Source of the DNA: Ipomoea triloba
Lineage: Eukaryota; Streptophyta; Magnoliopsida; Solanales; Convolvulaceae
Length of the DNA: 64,000 nt
NCBI RefSeq assembly: GCF_003576645.1
Contig: NC_044922.1
Location: 25,471,341 to 25,535,340, forward strand
Direction: 5' to 3'
This document shows positions 34,674-46,287 of the stretch, piece by piece (the stretch's first letter is position 1; each line of letters opens with the position of its first letter). The notes below the pieces were generated by a model. That model had not been told where the DNA came from and did no database searches. It saw only the letters and a program-made list of their open reading frames with translations. Position numbers and translations under genes: made by a program.

Positions 34674-35429
34674 GTTAATAATCTAACCAACTTGGATGTA
34701 TAAGTCTTTTACCTTCTTGGTGATGGTGGTCGAAGTAGCCAAATAAAAAACGCTCGGAAGATAGTCTTGTGTGCAATAGAGATTATTAGAAGAAGAAAAA
34801 AACACTTCAAAGAAACTCTTGTGACCCATATTAATTTACTATTTGAATGTGAATCTATTTTTTTTCTTATTTTTTAAATATTTAATTTGAATTTTATTTA
34901 CTTAATAAAACTTATGATATCATATTTTAATATATAAATTTTTAAATTGTTAGAACATTTCCAAGATTTTTTTATTTTTTTTTAAATAGTTGATCTCAGT
35001 TTCGTCAGACTAATCTAAATCCATATGACCCAACTTCTAGAGCCACTAAGGATGTAAATTGTGACTTTGTAAGTCCTAGAGTTTGGATTTTTTAGATGGT
35101 TTTATGGATAGATGCTAAAAAGAAAAGAGAGTGAAGAGAGAGAAGAAAGAAAAAGTAAAAGTACAGTAATAATCTTCTTTTTAGGCGTCAGTAGGTGCAA
35201 AGTCTGTTATATTGTTATTCTTATTTGCTGGGTCTCACAAACGTTTTATGTTTGTAGGAGAAAACTTGATAATAACCCCACCCCTCATCAACCCAAAAAT
35301 TCACTCTAAATTTGTTATTATGAAAAAACTACTCCAAAAATCCCTCTTGGGATGCCCTTATGCTATCTTTGCCTAAGTGTTATTTCAAATAAGAAGGATA
35401 GTAAGAAACATTCAGCTAGCCTTCTAAAC
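34674..35429. other. Intergenic, nothing recognised
   Basis: AT-rich spacer with T-runs. A purine-rich ORF near 35112 looks like low-complexity chance. Confidence 0.45.
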
Positions 35430-35800
35430 TATTCTAAAAATCATATTGATGTCATTGTGAGATTGGCCGATTCAATGGAATGGATGTTCACTAATTTTTA
35501 TGGCTTTCAGGAACGAAATCGGAGCCGCCTCTCTTGGGACCTTCTGGCTACCTTGGGAACAGTTCACAACTTCTCTGGTTGGTGGCGGGTGACTTTAACG
35601 AGATTCTTACTATATCGGAGAACAGGGGTTTGCATGGCCAAAGTTTAATGGGGCGTTGGAGGACTGTTTTCTTTTCGACCTGGATGCTAAGGGCAAGAGG
35701 TTTATGTGGGAAAAGGGTCGTGGTACGACCGCCTGGGTGGAGGTAGTGGATGCGGATTGGTATGCTGTGTATCCCCATGCTAGTGTTTATAATAATTTGG
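35430..35800 (+). pseudogene. LINE AP-endonuclease fragment, frameshifted
   Basis: Across two frames the translation shows WMFTNFYGFQERNRSRLSWD, WLVAGDFNEIL (the exo_endo_phos GDFNEI box) and FDLDAKGKRFMWEKGRG with VDADW. This is the middle of the L1-type endonuclease domain of ORF2. The fragment stops before RT. Confidence 0.82.
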
Positions 35801-35862
35801 AAGTTGTTTCGAAAAAACTTTAAAGGATTAAATTATTCCTACTGAAGCACAAAGAGTCAACA

Positions 35863-35960
35863 GCAGTTGCCTCCACTAAGACTCGAACCCCATCATCCAT
35901 GTGGGAATATAAACCGGGACACCGGGTGCCACTAAACCACAAGGTGTTTGGCAATGATTA
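35863..35960 (-). repeat. tRNA-derived SINE copy (reverse)
   Basis: The minus strand shows CACCTTGTGGTTTAGTGGC and B box GGGGTTCGAGTCTTAGTGG. It follows the LINE fragment directly. Confidence 0.7.
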
Positions 35961-36448
35961 AATTATTTAGAAATAGTTATTAAAGTTCTTAAAAATACTT
36001 AACATGTAGGCTTTATATGGGATCAAAGCAGAATTTTGAAGTTTTTTTAATGGCCTACATGTTAAACATACTTTTAAAAAGGGCTTCAAGCCAGACCATA
36101 CCAATTGTAGGCTCAAGTTTGAGCATAACAAAAAAACCTACATACAGGCACATGCCTAATTTTCTAGAACTCAGCTTGACTCAACCTATTTTCGTACATA
36201 TATAAAATATGACTGAATTGAAGAATGATATTTATCTCAGAAAAACTCATTTAGATTTTAATTAAGCCAATGTATATGAAGTGAGTATATTAAAGGAAAG
36301 AAATTAACATCCTTGCAGTCTATAGAAAGCATTGAAATTGCATTAGTCTAAGACACAAAAATATTATGGTACGGTGGTATCACCAATCAATATAATTGTG
36401 CTTCTTTTCCCCCGCCCGCCCATCCACTTAGTGAAATGTGATATATAA

Positions 36449-38780
36449 TTACTCCTTGGAGAGGACGGAGGAAGAGGAACCATCCTCTTTATGGTCTCCA
36501 AATATGCGTTGCCTGAAGTCTTTAACCATCTTCGGCAGACCCTTCTTGAGAGCCACTTTGGGCTCCCAACCCAGCAATTCTTTTGCCTTTGAAATGTCTG
36601 GCTTCCTCTTGTGAGGGTCATCCTCTGTGTTTGGCCTGAACTCTATCTGTGCATTTGGATCAATGGTTTCTTGGACCACCTGCACCACCCAAAACAAATA
36701 TATATATATCACTTTTCTATCAATCTATATTGCACATAATAAGCTTGGTTGACGTGAGTAGCTTGTGTACTCTTGTCCCTTAAGAAAGGTCGAGAGTTTG
36801 AACTCCCTCGTCTATGGAAAAATCAATCTGACTAGCATTTTGCCCTTTACTTGGACCGGCCCGGTGTGAATATGGATTAGTCTGAATTGGTACCACTACA
36901 CTTAGGGCATACACCTCGTGGCTTGACAAAAAAAAATATTACACATAAGTACGTGCATCCTCCTCTTACCTTGGCAAGTTCAAGCATTGTGAATTCTCCG
37001 GGGTTTCCAAGGTTAAAAGGTCCAACATGCTCTCCTTCCATCAACCGAATCAAGCCCTCCACCTTATAAATAAATGAGATGAGGTTTGCTAGCTTGGAAC
37101 AATAGTATTAATTGAAATTAGAATAGGCAAAGAGAGTGCCTCAGCTCCTCACCAGATCAGACACAAATTGGAAACTTCTTGTCTGCTTTCCATCACCATA
37201 AACTGTCAAAGGTTCCTTTCTTAAGGCCTGCAACAGTTGCAAAAAATCCTCAGTTATCTGGCTGGCATCCATTGCTGACACAACTCGATCTGGCTGGGCA
37301 GGGGTTAGATGGCTAAGGATACAAACTTGTAATCACAAGCTCACGAATTTGAATCTCAACCATCTTAATTTGAGCCTTTCAGTTATGGATAAACTAAACT
37401 GATTTCCTTTGCCAGTTATGATCATAAAGCAAGATTTACATAGTTCATACCCTCAAATAGTGACTGCGAGTTTATCTCTTCATCCCAAAAGGCAACAATA
37501 TAATGTTTACCTGAGCAACGAAGTTGCTAACAACACGGCCGTCATCAATGCACATTCGCGGGCCATAGGTGTTGAATATTCTGGCAATCCTCACCTACAT
37601 GCCACCAACACAATTTTTTTTAATATCATTAAACTGTTAAGAATATCACATTAAAAAAAATAAAAAAATTAAGAGAGAACATATAATTTTACAAAACTAT
37701 GATTAAACTAACTAATGAATTCAGTTTTTAATTTAATTTGATTCATGTGCATTATAGTCCAGATATAGGACGGCATCGTGGTAGTTAGCAGCGTAACATA
37801 TACTCCCTCCGTCCCATTTTACCTGTCCTATTTACTATTCATTGGTCAAACCAACTCTTTCTTTTTGCTTATTTTCTTTAGTAATTTTTTATTATTTTTA
37901 AATTTAATTTTTTGTTTTTAATAGTACTTTTAATGTAGTTTCTAAATACATAAATTTTATATATTAATGTTAAACTTAATATTATGAAAAATTAGATTAA
38001 AAATTCCTTCAGTCAAACCTCGTTAAACGAACCAGACAACCATTTTGGAACGGAGACAATATATAGTAACTAACCTCAACGCCGGCACCTCTGTGGTAGT
38101 CCATGGTCAAAGTTTCCGCCGTACGTTTCCCCTCATCGTAGCAGCTTCGAACACCTGTATGCAACCATTTCCCACACTACTGTCATTCTTTGATTAGTAG
38201 AAATTAAGGAAAATAAATAAATAAATATTATAATTTATTTTTAAAAATAAATTAAAATATGTCAAGTTAAGTAAAGAATAATATAAAAATAAAAATATAA
38301 GCAGTACTATAGAAAAATAAAATACTAGGGTCTACGGTATTGTAAAATTTATGTGTGCGGTCCAAGAAAAACGAAAGGGCAAAAGAAGACTTTGAATGAA
38401 AGTGAGAGAAAGGTTGGTCCATAGAGAAATTAAAGAAATTTCAAGCAAAAAGAGTGTGACACTTGGCATGGACAATGTACTTATAGTATCCCAGTCCAAT
38501 TCTCATTAAATGAAATTAATAAATCAAAATGTACAACAAGTACACCCGCCCAATTAAGAAGAAAAATTGTTCTTCTTTTTCCTATATAACCTAACTTATA
38601 TTCATTTGGTACATATAAGGGTACAAACAAGCCGAGCAGAGCTCGAGCCTGGAATGACTCGAGCTCGAGCCTGGAATGACTCGAGCTTGATTGAGCTCGA
38701 GCTTGGCAATTATCAAGCCGCTCGAGCTGGAAATTAGACTCTTTTCACCTGTTTCAATTTTATAAGTTTATATATATATA

Positions 38781-38816
<36 letters not shown>

Positions 38817-41296
38817 TCGTGAGCGGCTCGTCGATCTACGACCCTAAAACATTAGAGCTCGAGCTCGGCTCGATTGTTAAACGAGCCGCTCGAGCTCGAC
38901 TTTGAACGAGCGGCTTGCGAACCGCTCGCGAGCCGCTCGGCTCATTTACAGGCCTGGGTACATATATTAATACTAAAAAAATCTAATAAATTAGTATCAT
39001 ATAAGAGGAAAAAAAATTAGAAAATAAAAATTAAGAAAAGTGTGTAGCATTACTCAATTAGGTATGTGATATAGAATCAATTTCATTTTGGGTCACATTG
39101 TTGTGAAATCGTCTCAAGGATTCTTATCTGTAAGACGGGTCGGATGATCGAGTCAATATACAAATGCAATACTTATACTAACAAATGTAATACAAAATCA
39201 AGAATAAAATGTTTGTTACTTATAAAGAAAAACGTAATATTTTTTATGACAAATGTAATACTTTTATATTTTGATGTAAAAATATTACTTTTTTCATCAA
39301 AAATATTATATCTAATCTAATCTAAAAACATAATAAGTGTGAATGAAAGTTATACCCTTCATTTATGTCCGTTTTTTCCGTTAAGTTTTGTTGTACATTA
39401 TGGTATAAAAGTTGTACTTTAGAATATATTAGACAAACATATCCCTACCGTTATAACTTCCGTTATCTTTTCCACTATTGTTAATATGCACATGCATCCA
39501 CTATATATTTTCTTATTTTCTTCAATAATAATAATATATACACATTATATATTGGAGTTATGTGTTAGTTATTGTCTAAAATATAAATATAAAATTTATA
39601 AAAATATTTTGCATTATTATTATTATTTACAATAATTTAAATATTTAAAATCTAAATAAATTTAAATTTTTAATATAAAATATTAATATTGGGCACCTAT
39701 TTTTTGCTCATCGTGCATAAGAAAAAATAATTTTTCTTATACGTATAAAAGTATTACATTTTCTCATATAAGTAATAAACATTTTATTTTTGATTTAATA
39801 TTTACATTTGTTATTATAAGTATTACATTTCATCCTGACTCGACCCGTCTCACGATTTCTCACAAACAAGGATCCATGTGACCAACAAGAATTTATGAGA
39901 CGTTCTCTCACAAGTTTTTATCTTTTACTTTTGGTCCCTTAACTATTAATTTTTTTTAATTAGGTTCATAACTATGTAATTTGTATCACATTTGGTCCTC
40001 TCATTCAATTACCCGACAAAACTATTGCCAGAAGTGCTTCTTCCGAGAGAAACAAATGCAGTGCTCTTTCAAGAAGAATCAAATGTAGTGCTCCTTCTGG
40101 AATAAGCAAATGCATTGCTCATTCTGAAAGGAATACTTCTGGCAATAGTTGGTCAAAAAATTAAACGATATGATCAAATATGATACAAATCCATTCATGT
40201 ATAATAGTGAAGGATAAAATTTTACGGACTAGTTCATTTAGCAAAAAAATTCCAAAAATATTATTCTAGAGAATAAGAAGAAATGGAAACCGAGAAAAAT
40301 ACGAGGGCGGCTTTTGAAAAAAGAGTTAACTAGGCCAGGACTAGAGGCTAGCTAACGTGCACCGTCAACCACCCCTCGGCGGGGCAAGACGGTTTCACGA
40401 CAAACCACGGCCGGAAAAACGTAAGGAGAAGACTCACTCACCGATCGGATTAACGTTGCCCCAATACGTCTCCTTCTGGGGATGCTCCAAAGGATCGCCG
40501 TAAACCTCGCTGGTGCTGGTTAGCAAGAACCGCGCACCCACCCGCTTGGCCAATCCCAGCATGTTCAGAGTCCCCACCACATTCGTCTTGTGAATCCAAA
40601 TCAAGGTTCCCAAATAATCCAATTCAATTTTGCAGAAAAATTATTTAAGGATCAGAAAAATAAAAAATGTGAAGTAAAATGGAAGGATATAATAGTCTTG
40701 ACGGGATTATGCTTGTAGTGAACAGGGGAAGCAGGGCAGGCGAGATGGTAGATCTGATCGACCTCGAGCAACAGCGGCTCAACGACGTCGTGTCGGATGA
40801 GCTCGAACCGCGGGTTCCCGAAATGGTGCATAACGTTCTCCTTCCGCCCGGTGAAGAAGTTATCGACGACGATCACGCTGTCCCCTCTAGCAATCAAACG
40901 GTCCACGAGATGGCTCCCTACGAAGCCGGCGCCGCCCGTAACCACGATCCTCAGCCCCTTCTTCGGTTTCAGCCCTAGCGGGATCTTCCCGCCGGAATTG
41001 AACGCCCCGATCGCGTCCTGGCTGTGGTACACCAGGCGGTGCGGGCGAGCGGGGTCCGCTAGCGAGTACGAGTCGTCGGAAAGCGCGTCGTACACGCGGG
41101 CGGTTTTTGAGGAGGGGAGGAGGGCGAAGAAGAGCGTGGCGACGGCAATGCCGGCGAAGAGGAAAACCAAGCGCTGCTCGCGGAGCATATAGCGAATGGG
41201 GCGAATCGCGGCGAGCCATGGCTTGGGAGGCTTGGGAGTATATGCGTCTGTCACGGGATGTGATTCCTGTCCTCTGTATATCAACTCGGAACCCAT
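36449..41296 (-). CDS. UXS: UDP-glucuronic acid decarboxylase (UDP-xylose synthase), membrane-anchored UXS2/UXS4 type, seven exons
   Basis: Exons 41296-40691, 40589-40442, 38154-38075, 37594-37511, 37227-37153, 37062-36970 and 36679-36449 join in frame to 438 residues. The N-terminus ([12 protein letters not shown]) is cytosolic. A type II anchor follows at about 43-60 ([18 protein letters not shown]), then a luminal stem. The NAD-binding Rossmann motif [10 protein letters not shown] is at 120-129. The catalytic residues of this SDR family are visible: STSEVYG near 227-233 and YDEGK (Tyr257, Lys261). [13 protein letters not shown] and [22 protein letters not shown] are diagnostic of plant UXS. 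The enzyme converts UDP-glucuronate to UDP-xylose plus CO2 for xylan and xyloglucan synthesis, probably in the Golgi. Introns 2-6 are GT-AG; intron 1 is AT-AC. Intron 2 (2.29 kb) and intron 3 are filled with MITEs. All motifs are intact, so the gene is probably functional. Confidence 0.96.
36745..36920 (+). repeat. Second SINE-like family, copy 2
   Basis: GGTTGACGTGAGTAGCTTG and GTCGAGAGTTTGAACTCCC resemble A and B boxes. It lies in the last UXS intron and is related to 23815-23945. Confidence 0.5.
37803..38059. mobile_element. Stowaway-type MITE
   Basis: Begins CTCCCTCCGTCCCATTTT and ends AAATGG-like CCATTTTGGAACGGAGACAA (inverted), flanked by TA at 37801-37802 and 38060-38061. The CTCCCTCCGTCCC end is the classic Stowaway (Tc1/mariner) terminus. 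It lies in UXS intron 3, 15 bp from exon 3. Confidence 0.88.
38617..38957. mobile_element. hAT-like MITE, GCTCGAGCTCG type
   Basis: Ends AAGGGTACAAACAAGCCGAG and CGGCTCATTTACAGGCCTGG are imperfect inverted repeats, flanked by 8-bp GTACATAT at 38609-38616 and 38958-38965. It is rich in GAGCTCGAGC repeats, with an AT microsatellite (38770-38815) in the middle. It lies in UXS intron 2. Confidence 0.8.
39098..39925. repeat. Foldback element, family of 49339-49798
   Basis: The left arm has AAGACGGGTCGGATGATCG and the right arm CTGACTCGACCCGTCTCACG, with ATGTAATACTT/AAGTATTACAT repeats between, as in the delimited element at 49339. It lies in UXS intron 2. Ends are approximate. Confidence 0.65.
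40018..40153. repeat. Small inverted repeat with internal tandem units
   Basis: AACTATTGCCAGAAGTGCTT and its near complement ATACTTCTGGCAATAGTT enclose three imperfect copies of AAATG(C/T)A(G/T)TGCTC. It lies in UXS intron 2. Confidence 0.6.
40590..40690 (-). other. Probable U12-type AT-AC intron (UXS intron 1)
   Basis: The codons before (VKTI) and after ([11 protein letters not shown]) join to the conserved UXS sequence only if the 101-bp segment is removed. It starts ATATCCTT (40690-40683), an exact U12 5' splice-site consensus, and ends TTCAC (AC at 40591-40590). CCTTGAT (40606-40600) fits the U12 branch-site core, with the branch A 11 nt from the 3' end. No GT-AG pair nearby gives the conserved protein. 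Confidence 0.88.
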
Positions 41297-41365
41297 TCCT
41301 TAGTTTCTCTACAAATCTTGCCTTGTCTTTGGGGGGTCTTCGCTTCTATACCACCACTATCACTA

Positions 41366-41380
41366 CTCTATATATAGATA
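41366..41380 (-). promoter_or_regulatory. UXS TATA-like element
   Basis: TCTATATATAGATA lies about 75 bp upstream of the UXS start codon, a plausible TATA box on the minus strand. Confidence 0.5.
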
Positions 41381-42053
41381 TAGATTTCAAAAAATACTAC
41401 TTTGGGGACTATACAAAGAAAGTAAAAAGACACCGTAAAAAAAAAAAGCTATTACTGTCACAACTTATGTTAAGCTATGGCAAGTTAAAGAGTACTTCCT
41501 CGTTTCTAAAAATGAAAAATGTTATTCTCCCCAACCAAAATCACGTTTGATGTAATATTGATTAACTTTTTTTTTAAAAAAAAATTATTGGTTACCCGTG
41601 ATTTGGCTGATCTCACAAATCTATGCAATAATTATGAAGTGATTAATAAGAAATGATTTATGTAAGGGGCGATAATATTACGCATCCCTGAATACCACAT
41701 CAAAATGAATATTAATTTTTTTCTCTCTCATTAATATTCATTGGCATAATTGTTCTTATCACTTGCCCACATGGAAAACTCATGTGATGGAATATGGGTG
41801 AAAGACACAAGATCGAGACTTGACAATCGTAGTATGAGAGTTACACATAAGTTCCTTGTGGTGACTAGCCACTAGTCTTACCATTTAAGAGACTGTTGAG
41901 TCACCGTAATTTACTCTCCACCATCATGTCAAGCTAGAGTGTAGGGGCTCTTGGAGTAAGGGATTTCACTTTTTGTAAGCAAGAATTGTTCTTATCACAT
42001 ATTTAGATCACATAATTAGTAGGGGTGTTTGGCAAATGACAGTTAGCTTATAG
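41381..42053. other. UXS upstream region
   Basis: No gene recognised. Its right end (GGGGTGTTTGGCAAATGACA near 42024) looks like the arm of a MITE into which the next feature inserted. Confidence 0.4.
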
Positions 42054-42518
42054 TGATGGATAACCCCAAGTAGGGTACCCAGCCTGGAGCCCATCAACCG
42101 ACCACTTTTGCCAGAGGATGGGTCGGGTTCGATTGCTCACCAGCTCGCGTGACGTAGGCAGTCTGGTCACGGTGCCCGACTAGATGCGGCACTCAAAGGC
42201 GGCATAGCATGATTCGCTGAGGATCTTGTCCAAATTTGGCAGAATACTTTCCTAATCTATTTTAGACAATGTTTATGGCGGTTTGGTAGTTTAGGCAACC
42301 TTCCTAAATTCAAATTTGTTAAGATTTTCTTGCTTTCCTTTCAAAGGGGCATTATTCTTATATAAATACTCTTTAGGGTCACATTGCAAAGGGTTCCGAT
42401 TGTGAATACAAGAATAATTACTCTGCCTTACTATTTTCACTATTTTACTTCATTATTTCCTTTGTTTTACAGAAGTGTTGGTCTGCCGTCTGGCTACCTT
42501 GCGACCGTAAAACTAACA
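42054..42518 (+). mobile_element. Solo LTR with 5-bp TSD
   Basis: Starts TGATGGATAACC and ends AAACTAACA (TG...CA), with direct repeats TATAG at 42049-42053 and 42519-42523. A TATATAAATACTC promoter motif is at about 42359-42371 and the AGGGTCACATTGCAAAGG leader follows. It has no internal domain, so it is the product of LTR-LTR recombination. The flanks AGTTAGCT/AGTTAGCTAG suggest it lies within a MITE. Confidence 0.85.
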
Positions 42519-42538
42519 TATAGCTTATTAAGTTAGCT

Positions 42539-42540
<2 letters not shown>

Positions 42541-42572
<32 letters not shown>
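42541..42572. repeat. T-run of 32
   Basis: Uninterrupted T homopolymer just after the solo LTR. Confidence 0.9.
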
Positions 42573-42574
<2 letters not shown>

Positions 42575-42822
42575 CCAAAGTTAGCTAATAGTTGATTAGG
42601 TTATTTGGTTGGATATAATATTAGCTGATTTTAAAAAAAGTGTTGGGTAAATTAAAATAAGAGTATATGTTAACAATAGATAGCTATTTTGGTGTGAGAA
42701 AATATCAACGGGAATTGCAAGGGCGAACATTGGTGTCCGGAGCGTGGAAGATGTGAAGCTAATATATGGCTTAGAAAAAGCATGAGGTATTTTAAAATTG
42801 AAATAATTAAGTGTACCACCCT

Positions 42823-42824
<2 letters not shown>

Positions 42825-42906
<82 letters not shown>
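42825..42906. repeat. (AAT)n(ATT)n microsatellite
   Basis: AAT repeats switch to ATT repeats, forming a perfect hairpin. ORFs across it are artefacts. Confidence 0.95.
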
Positions 42907-42908
<2 letters not shown>

Positions 42909-43229
42909 TGGATCCACTTTTTGTTCCAAAAATGTAACTGTGAAATTATAGTTTTAATGCAATAAATGCATACTATAATTACAATCATTTGTATATTTAT
43001 AAACCATTAAATATATTGCAAATAAAGACTAATAAACTATATATTTTTGCTCATAAAGGTAGAGACTCAACGATCATTAGGTGAGAAGACCCGTACATGT
43101 TGCCTACAAGGAATCGCCATATTGGATATAAGCCTCATATTGTGACTGTTAAGCCGGGCTCCATCATGTATCCTTACCCACAATCTACAACTCAGAACCA
43201 ATTGAGATGTCAGTGTGGAGTGTCAGTTG

Positions 43230-43613
43230 TTATGTCATGGACCCGGATCCACCTTGCAATGTGGACCCAAGTCCATGTTCACAATTTTAAAATTCTATGT
43301 TCATAATTTTTGAACTCTATGTTCACAATTTTTAAACCATATATACATAATTTTTGAACTCTATATTCACAATTACAGAACTCTATGTTCACAATTTCAT
43401 AACTCTGTATTCACAATTTCATAACTCTATATTCAATAGTATAACACAATTTTTGAATCTACATAACAAAATTGTGAATATAGAGTTAAAAAATTGTGAA
43501 TAATGAGTAATGTAATTTTGTATATTAAGATTTAAAATTGTGATCATAGAGTTTTAAAATTGTGAACATGGACTTGGGTCCACCTTGCAAAGTGGACCCG
43601 GGTGCATAACATA
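43230..43613. repeat. Foldback element, GGACCCGGGTCC arms
   Basis: Left TGGACCCAAGTCCATGTTCA and right TGAACATGGACTTGGGTCCA are exact inverted repeats. The core has tandem TTCACAATTT...ACTCTATG motifs. A diverged relative lies at 53815-54040. Confidence 0.75.
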
Positions 43614-43641
43614 ATTGCCATAATTTTCCGCAGAGTGGCGG

Positions 43642-43646
43642 NTAGA

Positions 43647-43724
<78 letters not shown>
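43642..43724. repeat. n plus (TA)n microsatellite
   Basis: An unresolved base at 43642 precedes about 75 bases of TA. Assembly length is unreliable here. Confidence 0.9.
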
Positions 43725-43733
<9 letters not shown>

Positions 43734-43744
43734 GTATATAGTCA

Positions 43745-44082
43745 TAATCAGGCGTGACCGTGCCTTAACGTGTGGGGTGCAACCGCACTACTATATATAC
43801 AGATTTACACCACTCAATGTTAGAAAATGCACCACACAAATATGCACCGTTAGGTACGCATCACCAAAAAACACACCACTAGCTATGTAAATATACACCA
43901 CACAGTGTTAGAAAATGCACCATTAGGGGAAGGGAAATTATTGTGCATTATTTTGGGTGTGTGGTGTTTTTTTGGTGTTTTTATGTATTTTCATTGTAGT
44001 GCATTTTCTAACATTAAGTGGTATATATTCGTATACATAGTGGTGTATCCCGCATCGGTCGCACGGAAAGGTGCGGGCACAT

Positions 44083-44085
<3 letters not shown>
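43745..44085. repeat. Foldback element, GCACCATTAGG family
   Basis: AGAAAATGCACCACACAAAT and TAGTGCATTTTCTAACATTA are inverted, with GCACCGTTAGGTACGCATCA shared with 21155-21490. It is bounded by TA microsatellites on both sides. Confidence 0.6.

Positions 44086-44086
<1 letters not shown>

Positions 44087-44141
<55 letters not shown>
44087..44141. repeat. (TA)n microsatellite
   Basis: Uninterrupted AT dinucleotides. Confidence 0.95.
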
Positions 44142-44143
<2 letters not shown>

Positions 44144-45023
44144 GATAAAGTTATTTTCAGTACTAAAAATTTTACACGATATGACATTGTGATCGATTAT
44201 CTATCAAATAAAAAATTTATCTAGGAGAAATTAAATGACAATTTGTCTTTTAATTATGTCACATTGTACACGCTAAAGGCCTTGTGTTTGAACAGAATAG
44301 CGGTAACTTCTCAAATGAGAGGCACTAGTACAATAAAAGCCATATGCTACACCTGTAAAAGTGTTTTCGCTACACTTCTACAGGTGTAGCCTATGGTACT
44401 ACCGCTGAAAGGGTAGGCTTTTCACGACACCAGGTGCCGCGAGAAACATATGATTTTCTTTCCTTATTTTTTAATTACACTTTTCGCGGCACCTGTAGCG
44501 GAGCAGGTGCCGCAAAAAGTATTATAATAATATTATTTTTTTGACTTTCCGCGACACCTATAGCGTAGTAGGTGCCGCGGAAAGTTTTTTTATTTTTATT
44601 TTTATTTTTTATTTGTAGGTGCCACGTAATTTTTTTTAAATATTTAATTTAAAATTACAAATTATCTAATTTTTTGTATTTAAAACTTGCGCAGCTTTAC
44701 AGAATTTTCCAAATCCACCTACTCATCAACATCAAAATTTATAAAACTAATAACAACAAATTAAACCTATATCTATCTATTCACAATCATATATTCAAAC
44801 CAACACAAATGACTAATTTCAAATTAACCAACACAAATAACAATTTTCAAACAAACACATATAACTAATTTTAAACCAACACAACTATTTCAAACCATAC
44901 CCAACACAAATTAAACATCATCACAATATACTTCACAATTAATATAAACACAACATGCATCACAATATACTTATATCAATTAATAACAATAGAGATAATC
45001 ATGTTTATAAAACGAAATAAAGT

Positions 45024-45475
45024 TTAAACGCACTCTTCTAGAAAATATTTTGCCCACAACTCTCGAACTTCTTCTACTTCGTTCATAGAGTAGGTGGTTT
45101 CTTCCAATGCATACAAAACAAATTAATTAATCAAATTAGTCAACATATTAATTTATAAATTATAGTTTAACTATACATATATATAGCTCTATTTAAAATT
45201 CTTACCGTATCTAAACGATCAACCATTGAACACTTGGTAACGATATCATATATGTATCGCATTGTATAGTATCCACATTCAAAACTTCCGGGTTGCTGTG
45301 GACACTACAAAATATAGATATATATTAGTTCATGTTAATAGCATATTAAAACCATTAAAAAAAAAACCAAGGATAGTATCATATGTACTAAAACTTTAAT
45401 TTTAACTTTATATCTTTCTTTCCTTCCAAGTCATACTTCTAAGACCTCGTCCATTTGTTAGAACGGATCGAAATG
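45024..45475 (-). pseudogene. CACTA-borne Ulp1-like (C48) protease C-terminal exons
   Basis: Three exon-like pieces on the minus strand: AFRSVLTNGRGLRSMTWKER (about 45475-45410); CPQQPGSFECGYYTMRYIYD with DIVTKCSMVDRLDT (about 45310-45205, followed by a GTAAGA donor); and YALEETTYSMNEVEEVRELW to the stop at 45024. The CPxQPGSxECGYY block is the Ulp1 catalytic-cysteine motif found in plant transposon-encoded SUMO-protease-like domains. The N-terminal catalytic His/Asp part is absent. Confidence 0.78.
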
Positions 45476-45559
45476 CCCTATATTAGTAATATAATAAACA
45501 CTTATATCAATTTATAAATAACATAATAACATTTGATATAAATATATTAATAATAAAGT

Positions 45560-46287
45560 TTTTACTTACATATTCACATTAGGTTTGACTTCAAGGGTGC
45601 GCTCACATTTCAAAGGATCAAATACATACACCGTTTTTGAGTAGGTTGAATGTGGAAGTTCATTATCACTAGGAAACATGTCTTTTAGTAGTTCTAATAA
45701 TTCCGTGAAACTCTTACCACTCCATCCATTCTTTACTTTTAAATTATATACTTTAAGCACAACAGATAACTTAGTATATTTGGTACACCCAGAGAACAAA
45801 GGTTTTTCAGCATTATCAAACAAACATTTGAATTCAAGAGGCATTTCACTAAAATCTCCTTGCATATCACGCATCATTTCATCTATTTGGTCATTAGTTT
45901 CATCATCCTCATCATTGCTAACATGAGTTTCATTATTCTCCTTGTTATCTGTCTGAGTTTGACTATTTGCTTGAGTCTCACTCTCTACATGAGTTTCACT
46001 ATCTACATGAGCTTCACTCTTACTAACACTTGTACTAAGAGGTAAGCTTTAACCATGCCATATCCATCGATCGTACCATTTCTTAAAGCCACGGTGTATC
46101 AAATGATCCTTCACTACGTCATAATTACGATATCTTCTCAAATTTTTACAATCACAACACGGGCACGATATAAAATCCTCTGCCTTTTTTACTTTTATTT
46201 TCTTCAGCATATTGTATGAACTCTTGAACCCCTTGTATATATTTGACTGTAGTGTATGTGTTTCTCATGCATCCAACTCCGATCCAT
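45560..46287 (-). pseudogene. CACTA transposase (TNP2-like) N-terminal fragment, frameshifted
   Basis: Start MDRSWMHEK (ATG at 46287) is the canonical CACTA transposase start. After a one-base slip near 46265 the transposase-associated domain follows: YIQGVQEFIQYAEEN, then CPCCDCKNLRRYRNYD and HLIHRGFKKWYDRWIWHG, ending in a stop near 46050. An exon at 45877-45566 gives NGWSGKSFTELLELLKDM and PSDNELPHSTYS, the beginning of the TNP2 domain. The catalytic core is missing, deleted where the Ulp1-like pieces begin. Confidence 0.85.

Noticed and set aside
40590..40690. Conventional GT-AG splicing or retention at UXS intron 1
   Set aside because: Retention stops the frame soon after residue 202, and no GT-AG pair in the neighbourhood rebuilds the conserved sequence. 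The AT-AC pair does exactly.
41107..41550. Plus-strand ORFs over UXS exon 1
   Set aside because: GC-rich shadows of the true minus-strand exon.
42596..42988. ORF of Asn and Tyr runs
   Set aside because: Produced by the AAT/ATT microsatellite.
43554..43745. Ile-Tyr repeat ORF
   Set aside because: Produced by a TA microsatellite with an n inside.
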